Source: Chryseobacterium sp. UBA6632 (GTDB taxonomy: Bacteria; Bacteroidota; Bacteroidia; Flavobacteriales; Weeksellaceae). Taken from it: 10,241 bases of DNA. The stretch is from positions 1 to 10,241 of the forward strand of contig DKLU01000241.1 in the NCBI GenBank assembly GCA_002455915.1, given 5' to 3'. Of the stretch, positions 1 through 5,207 are shown piece by piece. The notes under the pieces were generated by a model. It made no database searches, was not told where the DNA came from, and was given only the letters and a program-made list of their open reading frames with translations. Position 1 is the stretch's first letter. Every line of letters begins with the position of its first letter. A program made the position numbers and the translations under genes.

Positions 1-1108
1 AATTCCGCTTGATGTTTTAAAGCAAATCGTTTCAGAAACTATCAATTTTGAAATTCCTTTGAAAAAAATCAATGAAAACATCTATTCTTTAGAACTTTTT
101 CATGGACCGACTTTGGCTTTTAAAGATTTTGGAGTCCGATTTATGAGCAGATGCCTTTCTTATTTTTTGAAAGATGAAAATAAAAAGGTGACCGTTTTGG
201 TAGCAACCTCTGGTGATACTGGAGGAGCGGTGGCTAATGGTTTTTACAATACAGAAAATATTAATGTTGTTATTCTTTATCCCAAAAATCGGGTGAGTGA
301 AGTTCAGGAAAAGCAATTGACCGCTTTAGGTGAAAATATTTCAGCACTGGAAGTTGACGGCAGTTTTGATGATTGTCAAAATTTGGTAAAACAGGCTTTT
401 GCAGATGACGAAATCAATTCAACTTTATTCTTGACTTCGGCGAATTCTATTAATGTGGCAAGATGGCTTCCTCAGCAGATTTATTATTTGTTGGCTTTAA
501 AACAATGGCAGAAATTGGAAAAAGAAAATCCTGTGATTTGTGTTCCAAGTGGGAATTTCGGGAATATTTGTGCCGGAATTTTAGCACATCTCAGAGGACT
601 TCCTGCTGAACATTTTATTGCTGCCTGTAATGAAAATGATGTAGTTCCTCAGTATTTAAAAACTCAAAAATTAGAACCTAAAGAAACGATTGCTACCCTT
701 TCGAATGCGATGGATGTTGGCAATCCGAGTAATTTTGTGAGAATTCTGGAGCTTTTTGAAAATGAATTTCAAAATTTGCAACATACAATTTCTGGTTATT
801 CTATTAATAATGAGGAAACTTTACACATAATTCGTGAGGTTTATGAAAAAGATAATTATTTATTGGAACCTCACGGAGCCGTTGCTTATGCAGCCTTGAA
901 AAAATATTTAACGGAAAATCCAAATAAAAAAGGATTTATTTTGGAAACCGCGCATCCTGTAAAATTTCCTGATGCCGTAGAAAAAGCGACCAATATTAAA
1001 ATTGAGTTACCTGAATCATTACAAGATTTAATGAAAAAAGATAAAAAAAGTACAGAAATAGCTCCCGATTTTGAAGAATTAAAACGATTTTTGCTTAATA
1101 AAAATTAG
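1..1108 (+). CDS. thrC: Threonine synthase, 5' end cut off by window
   Basis: PLP-dependent enzyme converting O-phosphohomoserine to threonine and phosphate, the last step of threonine synthesis, in the cytoplasm. The frame is open from nucleotide 2 with no stop, giving 368 visible codons. The TTG at 59 is internal and not the start, because family-like sequence (PLDVLKQIV, then FEIPLKK) precedes it. Visible landmarks: HGPTLAFKDFG, whose Lys (nt 122-124) is the expected Schiff-base lysine; TSGDTGGAVANGF, the phosphate-binding glycine-rich segment; CVPSGNFGNICAG; and the C-terminal ETAHPVKFPDAVEKA. From the E. coli-type family, where the PLP lysine is near residue 107, about 65 N-terminal residues lie upstream of the window. 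The stop TAG is 6 nt before folB, so the two are probably cotranscribed. thrA/thrB may lie upstream, but this cannot be seen. Confidence 0.96.
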   Translation, partial: IPLDVLKQIVSETINFEIPLKKINENIYSLELFHGPTLAFKDFGVRFMSRCLSYFLKDENKKVTVLVATSGDTGGAVANGFYNTENINVVILYPKNRVSEVQEKQLTALGENISALEVDGSFDDCQNLVKQAFADDEINSTLFLTSANSINVARWLPQQIYYLLALKQWQKLEKENPVICVPSGNFGNICAGILAHLRGLPAEHFIAACNENDVVPQYLKTQKLEPKETIATLSNAMDVGNPSNFVRILELFENEFQNLQHTISGYSINNEETLHIIREVYEKDNYLLEPHGAVAYAALKKYLTENPNKKGFILETAHPVKFPDAVEKATNIKIELPESLQDLMKKDKKSTEIAPDFEELKRFLLNKN

Positions 1109-1114
1109 AAAAAT

Positions 1115-1483
1115 ATGAGCAAGATTTATCTTGAAGACGTAAAAATATATGCTTATCACGGAGTTCTGCCTGAAGAAAATATTATCGGAACCTATTATAT
1201 TCTGAATGTGGAACTTCACACCGATCTGTGGAAAGCCGCAGAATCTGATGATTTGAATGACACCATCAGCTATGCAGATATCAACGATATTATTCATGAT
1301 GAAATGAAAATCAACTCTAAATTACTGGAACATGTTGCTGGAAGAATCATTTCTAAAATTCATGAAAAATTTTCGCAGATTGATTATATTAAATTAAAAA
1401 TAACCAAGACCTCCCCTCCGATGAAAGGAGAAATGAAAGGAGCCAGCGTTGAACTTGAACAAAGTTTTAAACCTGAAAATTAA
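1115..1483 (+). CDS. folB: Dihydroneopterin aldolase
   Basis: Cytoplasmic enzyme of folate synthesis, cleaving 7,8-dihydroneopterin to 6-hydroxymethyl-dihydropterin and glycolaldehyde. The 122 residues match the normal family length. Visible family features: LEDVKIYAYHGVLPEEN near the N-terminus, with Glu21 aligning to the active-site Glu22 of the S. aureus enzyme; Tyr53 in ISYAD; Glu72 in LLEH, the pterin-anchoring glutamate; and Lys98 in KITKTSPP, aligning to catalytic Lys100. The ATG lies 6 nt after the thrC stop with only an A-rich spacer, so translation is probably coupled or at least cotranscribed. The next gene follows after 36 nt. No other folate gene is in view, so folB is separated here from the rest of its pathway. 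All active-site residues I can align are present, so the enzyme is probably functional. Confidence 0.95.
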   Translation: MSKIYLEDVKIYAYHGVLPEENIIGTYYILNVELHTDLWKAAESDDLNDTISYADINDIIHDEMKINSKLLEHVAGRIISKIHEKFSQIDYIKLKITKTSPPMKGEMKGASVELEQSFKPEN

Positions 1484-1519
1484 AATTATTATTACTTTCG
1501 TTTATTAAAACATAAAGAC

Positions 1520-2884
1520 TTGAAATTCATCAAAATATTATTTCTATTTACTTTTGCCTGTGTTTTCGGGCAAACAAGTGTAAGTACGCAGCCGAATCCG
1601 TATAATTTTCCGAAGATAAAATCCAGCATTACAATGCCGGTGACCATTCCTCTTTTGGAGATCAGCAATATGATCAACGCTTCGGTGGGCGACCTCATTT
1701 ATCAGGACGATTCTTATACCGATAATAATAACGATCAGTTTAAAGTAAAAGTCTGGAAAACCCGTGCAATACGTCTTGTGGGAGGAACGAATAATAACTT
1801 ATTAATCGAAGTTCCGCTGAAGATTTGGGCTGAAAAAGGTATCGGAACCTTAGGTGTTTACAGTTATCAGAATACAACGTTTGAAACGGTGATGTCTTTC
1901 AATACGACCTTAAATTTTAAAAACAACTGGACGATTACCACTAAAACGCAACCCAACGGTTTCAGATGGGTGACCAAGCCTGTGCTTGATTTTGGAAGAA
2001 TTCAGATTCCGATTACTTCTTTGGTGGAAAAAAGTTTGAAGGAACAGCAGGTGAAATTTAGCCAGACCATTGATCAGCAAATGGCGACACAGCTTAATTT
2101 TCAAAAATATGCGGTGATGGCATGGAATGTTTTTTCACAACCGTTCAATATTTCGGAAGAATATAATACGTGGCTGAAAGTGACGCCGATTTCTGTCAAT
2201 ATTACACCATTGAAATTTTATGGAAATCAGATCAATACCAACTTAGGAATTGACGTATACTCTGAAACCTTTACAGGAGCGAAACCAGCAGCTTCTCCAA
2301 CAATAAATTCTGCGGCGAATTTTAATTTTTCACAGAATTTGGCAGATCAGTTTTCACTTCAGACGACAGCGAATATTCCTTTCACCGAAGCTAGCAATAT
2401 TGCAAGGCAAACTTTTTTGAATAAAGAATTTGATATTCAGAACTCAAAGGTAAAAATAACGGATATTCGCGTCTACGGAATTGATGATAAAATTATGATT
2501 GGAGCCCAAACAGAAGGTTATATTAAAGGAACCGCGATTATTTCGGGAATTCCGATATATGATGAAATGAAAAGGAAAATTGTGTTGTCGAATACAAAAT
2601 TCAAGCTGAAAACGATGAATATTTTGCATAAAACGGCTTCGGTTTTGTTTCAGGGGAAAATTGTAAAGATGATTGAGCAGGAATACGGAATTCCGACTCA
2701 GGAATTAGAAGAAAATGCTAAAAAAAGTATTGAAGATGCATTTAACAAAGAATATTATAAAGGGTTAAAAATGAACGGCAGAGTTTTCAATTTAAAGCCC
2801 TCTAAAATACTTTTAACCTCAACAGGAATCACTGCTGTGATTGATACTAATGCTTCTTTAAAATTATTATTAAACGGAATGTAA
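1520..2884 (+). CDS. Secreted DUF4403 family protein, TTG start
   Basis: 454-residue protein that I recognise as DUF4403, a family of unknown function common in Bacteroidota. The N-terminus (MKFIKILFLFTFACVFGQ) is a signal peptide: basic start, hydrophobic core, and a likely signal peptidase I site before Gln18. The Cys at 14 does not sit in a good lipobox. The rest lacks membrane spans and is rich in alternating beta-type sequence (for example LLIEVPLKIWAEKGIG), so a periplasmic or outer-membrane-associated protein is inferred. The start must be TTG at 1520: no ATG or GTG gives the signal peptide, and reading back in frame reaches the folB stop at 1481-1483. It lies 36 nt after folB and 23 nt before the RDD gene. 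DUF4403 proteins are thought of as envelope proteins, but the role is not known. Confidence 0.88.
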   Translation: MKFIKILFLFTFACVFGQTSVSTQPNPYNFPKIKSSITMPVTIPLLEISNMINASVGDLIYQDDSYTDNNNDQFKVKVWKTRAIRLVGGTNNNLLIEVPLKIWAEKGIGTLGVYSYQNTTFETVMSFNTTLNFKNNWTITTKTQPNGFRWVTKPVLDFGRIQIPITSLVEKSLKEQQVKFSQTIDQQMATQLNFQKYAVMAWNVFSQPFNISEEYNTWLKVTPISVNITPLKFYGNQINTNLGIDVYSETFTGAKPAASPTINSAANFNFSQNLADQFSLQTTANIPFTEASNIARQTFLNKEFDIQNSKVKITDIRVYGIDDKIMIGAQTEGYIKGTAIISGIPIYDEMKRKIVLSNTKFKLKTMNILHKTASVLFQGKIVKMIEQEYGIPTQELEENAKKSIEDAFNKEYYKGLKMNGRVFNLKPSKILLTSTGITAVIDTNASLKLLLNGM

Positions 2885-2907
2885 AAACTTAAAACCAATA
2901 ACTAAAC

Positions 2908-3408
2908 ATGAGAAAATATTTAAAAATTGTTCACAACAATCAAGCATCAAAAGGCAGCAGATTTGCCAATTATCTAATAGACATCATTGCAATATCTGTT
3001 ATCAACCTCATTTTATCAACTGCAAGTATTCTACTTTATAATATGACTTCTATTAATTTCTTTTACTTTTATAATAACGGAGGATTTTTATGGGAATACC
3101 TCAGCGGAAGTTTTGTCATATTAATTTATTATTATTTGTGGGAAAGCTTAACCGACGGTCGATCTCTTGGGAAGCTCGTTACTAATACAAAAGTAATTAG
3201 CATAGATGGTGAAAAACCAACAAGACAGCAAATACTTTATAGGTGTTTATCTAGAGTTGTACCGTTTGATGCTATTTCATTTTTAGGAGGAGGCAATGGT
3301 TGGCACGACAACTGGAGCGACACCAACGTGATTAATATTAAAAATTATGAAGCTGAAATTCAGATAAAAAGCGAAATCGACAGCTTGGGCACTAAAGAAA
3401 TTGCTTAA
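2908..3408 (+). CDS. RDD family inner-membrane protein
   Basis: 166-residue membrane protein of the RDD family, named for conserved Arg and Asp residues. Likely equivalents are Arg18 (KGSRFANYLID), Asp25 in the first membrane segment and Asp83 in ESLTDGRSLGKL. Hydrophobic stretches at about 22-46 and 60-80 are membrane helices. A weaker one may lie around 110-126, next to the family-typical RCLSRVVPFDAISFLGG and GWHDNWSDT. The tail after about 145 is charged and soluble. Some RDD proteins have been linked to ion or metabolite transport, but nothing here tells which. The ATG follows the DUF4403 stop by 23 nt in an A-rich leader. There is no terminator between the two genes, so this is the probable last gene of the thrC run. 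The tRNA promoter begins 5 nt after its stop. Confidence 0.9.
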   Translation: MRKYLKIVHNNQASKGSRFANYLIDIIAISVINLILSTASILLYNMTSINFFYFYNNGGFLWEYLSGSFVILIYYYLWESLTDGRSLGKLVTNTKVISIDGEKPTRQQILYRCLSRVVPFDAISFLGGGNGWHDNWSDTNVINIKNYEAEIQIKSEIDSLGTKEIA

Positions 3409-3413
3409 AAAAA

Positions 3414-3444
3414 TTTGGTTGAATAAAGAATTTTACTATATTTG
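3414..3444 (+). promoter_or_regulatory. Bacteroidota-type promoter for tRNA-Cys
   Basis: TTTG at 3414-3417, then 19 nt, then TATATTTG at 3437-3444. This matches the primary sigma factor pattern of Bacteroidota (TTTG at -33, TAnnTTTG at -7) in both boxes and spacing. Transcription would start near 3450, about 18 nt before the mature tRNA. It begins 5 nt after the RDD stop, so the tRNA does not depend on the upstream operon. Confidence 0.75.
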
Positions 3445-3467
3445 CACACCTCAAAAATGGTAAAAAC

Positions 3468-3538
3468 GGTGCTTTGGCCGAGCGGCTAGGCAGTGGTCTG
3501 CAACACCATCTACAGCGGTTCGAATCCGCTAGGCACCT
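3468..3538 (+). tRNA. tRNA-Cys, anticodon GCA
   Basis: The cloverleaf folds by eye. The acceptor stem GGTGCTT pairs with AGGCACC (3531-3537, one G-T pair). The D arm has a GCC/GGC stem. The anticodon stem GTGGT/ACCAT has one G-T closing pair and encloses the loop CTGCAAC, with anticodon GCA. The T arm is AGCGG-TTCGAAT-CCGCT. The discriminator base is T (U73), the expected identity element of tRNA-Cys, which agrees with the anticodon. The 3' CCA is not encoded, since CAGA follows the discriminator. The gene is 71 nt long, stands alone, and has its own promoter and terminator. Confidence 0.96.
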
Positions 3539-3541
3539 CAG

Positions 3542-3572
3542 AAACCTCTAATCTTATGATTGGAGGTTTTTT
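3542..3572 (+). terminator. Intrinsic terminator of tRNA-Cys
   Basis: AAACCTCTAATC pairs with GATTGGAGGTTT (12 bp with one T-G pair) around the 4-nt loop TTAT, followed by a T-run to 3572. It begins 3 nt after the tRNA and closes this single-gene unit. Confidence 0.9.
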
Positions 3573-3603
3573 GTTGATTATTCCTGACCATTCATTAGCA
3601 CAA

Positions 3604-3633
3604 TTTTAAATTCGATCACTTTTTGTATATTAG
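3604..3633 (+). promoter_or_regulatory. Possible promoter of the DUF1737-like gene
   Basis: TTTT at 3604-3607 is followed after 18 nt by TATATTAG at 3626-3633, which matches six of the eight positions of TAnnTTTG. It lies 20 nt before the ATG at 3654. The tRNA terminator just upstream means this gene needs its own promoter, and this is the best candidate. Confidence 0.4.
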
Positions 3634-3653
3634 GAAGATCTAATAACAATATT

Positions 3654-3794
3654 ATGAATTACAAAGTATTACACAACTTATTTTTAGATTCTTTAGAACA
3701 AGAAGTCAACGAATATATTCTTCAAGGATGGCGCGCAAAAGGAGGAATTGTGGTTACAGATAAAGTATTTTATCAGGCCATTTCAAAAGTATAA
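3654..3794 (+). CDS. Small DUF1737-like protein, 46 residues
   Basis: An open frame of 46 codons from ATG 3654 to TAA 3792-3794. The protein has the pattern of the small DUF1737 family: an N-terminal strand (MNYKVLHN), an acidic amphipathic helix with LEQEVNEYILQGW, then KGGIVVTDKVFYQAI. The pairing of LE..VN.Y...GW with GG...T...FYQA is what I recognise. The function is unknown; no catalytic residues, signal peptide or membrane segment are seen, so it is probably cytoplasmic. It is a single-gene unit after the tRNA-Cys terminator. The leader before the ATG is A-rich (CTAATAACAATATT) with no Shine-Dalgarno, as is usual in this phylum. A standard length cut-off would miss it. The fit to a recognised small-protein pattern makes a chance frame unlikely, although I have no alignment. 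Confidence 0.72.
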   Translation: MNYKVLHNLFLDSLEQEVNEYILQGWRAKGGIVVTDKVFYQAISKV

Positions 3795-3857
3795 CAATCT
3801 TTCTATATTTTCTTAAAGCACAATTTAATGACGTTTTTCATAGTGATTATTACACAA

Positions 3858-3881
3858 AATCCTCAACCGAAGCCAAGGATT
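3858..3881 (-). terminator. Minus-strand hairpin with UUCG loop
   Basis: On the minus strand AATCCTTGGC pairs with GTTGAGGATT (10 bp, three G-T pairs) around TTCG, a C(UUCG)G tetraloop that is unusually stable in RNA. It is followed by TTTTGTG counting the last stem bases, so the T-run is short. G-T pairs weaken the plus-strand version, so the minus strand is the likely sense. No promoter or gene upstream of it on that strand was found. Confidence 0.35.
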
Positions 3882-3949
3882 AAAATTTGAAAGATATTAT
3901 AATAAAGTGTTGTACTATCATATTCAACCACTATGCCAGTCAAGGTTAT

Positions 3950-3972
3950 ATTCATGTAAAAATGAATTTTTG
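3950..3972 (+). terminator. Weak terminator after the DUF1737-like gene
   Basis: ATTCAT and ATGAAT (6 bp) enclose GTAAAA and are followed by TTTTTG. The stem is AT-rich and short, about 155 nt after the stop of the 46-residue gene. It is the only plus-strand candidate to end that transcript before the opposing unit at 4042-4112. Confidence 0.25.
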
Positions 3973-4041
3973 TGGTATTTTTTATCTACAAATATTTTTT
4001 TATATAATTTTTTTTAAATCAAAATAAGAAAAGTACATAAA

Positions 4042-4112
4042 CAAAACAACCTCCTGAGAACAGGAGGTCATAAAAACACAAATGATGAAAAAAAACGTCT
4101 CTTAGTAAGAGA
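4042..4112 (-). ncRNA. Putative small RNA, copy A of the 20-nt-core family
   Basis: A compact minus-strand unit. A TATATTTG box (4118-4125) would place the start near 4112, exactly where a 5' hairpin GTCTCTT-ACT-AAGAGAC begins (4097-4113). A T-rich linker containing the 20-nt core (4071-4090, minus-strand TTTCATCATTTGTGTTTTTA) follows, and the unit ends in a perfect 8-bp terminator hairpin with a T/G run. The predicted RNA is about 70 nt. The same core with terminator recurs at 9913-9976 and at 10195 to the window end. On the plus strand the core starts a tiny frame, ATG ATG AAA AAA AAC GTC TCT TAG, so a plus-strand leader peptide is an alternative, but the T-run and -7 box favour the minus strand. 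Possible relation to the Rfam flavo-1 motif is untested. Confidence 0.55.
4049..4068 (-). terminator. Terminator of putative sRNA copy A
   Basis: ACCTCCTG and CAGGAGGT form a perfect 8-bp stem around a 4-nt loop (TTCT on the minus strand), followed on that strand by TGTTTTGTTT. On the plus strand the hairpin is followed by CATAAAAAC, with no T-run, so the minus strand is the terminating direction. Confidence 0.65.
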
Positions 4113-4117
4113 CATTG

Positions 4118-4125
4118 CAAATATA
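4118..4125 (-). promoter_or_regulatory. TATATTTG -7 box for putative sRNA copy A
   Basis: Minus-strand TATATTTG is a full match to the TAnnTTTG -7 element. It stands 5 nt before the 5' hairpin of the putative RNA. I see no TTTG at the -33 spacing, only an A/T stretch, so the promoter may be weak or need an activator. Confidence 0.5.
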
Positions 4126-4181
4126 CGAAAAAAAACCCTAATTAGTGAATACTATACTTTAAATCATAATATAAAGTTTAG

Positions 4182-4220
4182 CATATTAATAATTTTATCG
4201 CACACAAAATTATTAATATG
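4182..4220. repeat. Perfect 15-bp inverted repeat over a start codon
   Basis: CATATTAATAATTTT (4182-4196) is the exact reverse complement of AAAATTATTAATATG (4206-4220), with the 9-nt spacer ATCGCACAC. The last three bases are the ATG of the 90-residue gene. In an mRNA starting upstream, the hairpin would hide the start codon. As DNA it has the form of a dimeric regulator's site. Confidence 0.85.
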
Positions 4221-4490
4221 ACGATTATAACTATTGAAACCACAAGTATTAAAATCTGTAAAAACAGTGGCAGCCATCTAAAAAAAGACAATTTACACAT
4301 TTTAAGCATCTATCATTTCCTAATGATCATCGGAAAAAATGCTTTTAAAAAGATTGAATTTAATTTTGATACAGAAAGAAAAATTTTCTATGTAAAAGAT
4401 GTAAGGGGGCAAATTTTCCCGGATTATTATAACTTTATTTCAGAGGTAGAAAACAGCAGATACAATTACTTATTTGATTTCGACTATTAA
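4218..4490 (+). CDS. Hypothetical 90-residue protein
   Basis: I do not recognise this protein. It is 90 residues with no signal peptide. The only hydrophobic stretch (about 28-39, LSIYHFLMIIGK) is short and probably part of a soluble fold. The second half is rich in aromatic and acidic residues: KIEFNFDTERKIFYVKDVRG, and a C-terminus YNYLFDFDY. Alternating strand-like segments around 45-57 suggest a small alpha/beta protein. The start used is the ATG at 4218, the right end of the perfect inverted repeat; the next in-frame Met, in FLMIIG, would drop over a third of the protein. No matching -7 box was found upstream. The gene stands alone between two minus-strand sRNA-like units (4042-4112 and 4490-4562), the second one convergent with its 3' end. 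It is probably a real gene given length and composition, but this is not proven. Confidence 0.6.
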   Translation: MTIITIETTSIKICKNSGSHLKKDNLHILSIYHFLMIIGKNAFKKIEFNFDTERKIFYVKDVRGQIFPDYYNFISEVENSRYNYLFDFDY

Positions 4491-4562
4491 AAACAAAAAA
4501 ATCCTCAGACTTCTCTGAGGATAAAAACTAATAACCATGAAAACTCAAATTAAACATGAGTT
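4490..4562 (-). ncRNA. Putative small RNA, diverged copy D
   Basis: Same layout as copy A on the minus strand: a 5' hairpin (AACTCA/TGAGTT, 4542-4562), a T-rich linker with CAT (plus-strand reading TAAAAACTAATAACCATGAA at 4522-4541), and a strong terminator hairpin with T-run. The core differs from the 20-nt family core but keeps TTTTCAT at one end and GTTTTTA at the other. The upstream box is poor (minus-strand TATAGTATG at 4564-4572), so the promoter is unproven. Its terminator could alternatively serve no RNA and only insulate the preceding gene. Confidence 0.35.
4501..4522 (-). terminator. Strong minus-strand terminator of copy D
   Basis: ATCCTCAGA and TCTGAGGAT form a perfect 9-bp stem around a 4-nt loop (GAAG on the minus strand), followed there by TTTTTTGTTTTT. 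On the plus strand TAAAAAC follows, so it does not work as a terminator for the 90-residue gene in the classical way. Confidence 0.7.
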
Positions 4563-4572
4563 ACATACTATA

Positions 4573-5169
4573 TTGAAAAATTGTGCCAATTTTATTTCAA
4601 ATTCCCACTTTAAGAATATTTTAATAAATTTTAAATATTTTTAATAAAAAATTAACCTTTGAAATCAGTTTTCAAACTAAAAAATTCTTGGGCAGTACAT
4701 AATTCTATCTATTTCTTCGACGATACAATTTATCTTAATAAGTGAACCTGATTTATCACAATGGCAATTTTTCGATAATAAACAAATTTGAATGATTAGA
4801 AATGATTAAGCGTATTTTATGATTTTTTTTGAAAGAAAACAAAATACATCAATATTATTTCAATTGAAAATATAGTAAAATACTAGCTGTTTTTATCATA
4901 ATTCTTCAATCCCAATTTCGGGAATCATTTATAAGAAATAGATACCTGTTTAGTCCAAACAAGCTATAAAACACTGAATATAAAATCATTAAACAACAGA
5001 AATAAATTACCGATTAAGCGTTTGTTTAAATTCTCACAAATATTAGACTTAAAAAATTAATGTTAATCCCGCTTTTAGATAACAATTTCAATAATTTTCA
5101 ACCAGAAAGATTTATAAATTTTACAAAAAAAACCTCGCCACGTATACTAAAAATAAGTAAAAAACGATT
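4573..5169. other. Long non-coding leader region before the adhesin gene
   Basis: About 600 nt of AT-rich DNA with frequent stops in all frames. I found no convincing small gene, RNA gene, long repeat or mobile-element end. A short CCC/GGG pairing near 4910-4922 has only 4 bp and is not called. The size of the gap before the large secreted-protein gene leaves room for regulatory sites, but none is recognised. Confidence 0.6.
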
Positions 5170-5177
5170 TAAATTTG
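5170..5177 (+). promoter_or_regulatory. TAAATTTG -7 box of the large secreted protein gene
   Basis: TAAATTTG fits TAnnTTTG fully. A start about 6-7 nt downstream gives an A-rich untranslated leader of about 24 nt (ending ACAACAACAACTT) before the ATG at 5208. No TTTG is seen at the -33 spacing, so the promoter may depend on another factor. Confidence 0.55.
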
Positions 5178-5207
5178 TAAGATTAATATAAATAACAACA
5201 ACAACTT

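Larger units (their letters stand above)
3795..4041. other. AT-rich intergenic stretch with two weak hairpins
   Basis: I see no coding frame of credible length or composition on either strand here. Two structures stand out and are listed separately: a stem at 3858-3881 and a short hairpin with a T-run at 3950-3972. The remainder is A/T runs. No direct repeats, integrase site or mobile-element ends were seen. Confidence 0.6.

Noticed and set aside
59..61. TTG at 59 as the start of threonine synthase
   Set aside because: The frame is open upstream to the window edge with family-like sequence, and a start here would remove a normal N-terminal part.
3468..3800. tRNA-Cys as an integration site of a mobile element
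   Set aside because: No integrase gene and no repeat of the tRNA 3' end was found in the window.
4540..4645. Plus-strand frame of about 35 codons starting at the ATG in copy D
   Set aside because: Lys/Asn/Phe-rich translation typical of random AT-rich sequence, with no family pattern, and it runs into the minus-strand unit's hairpin.
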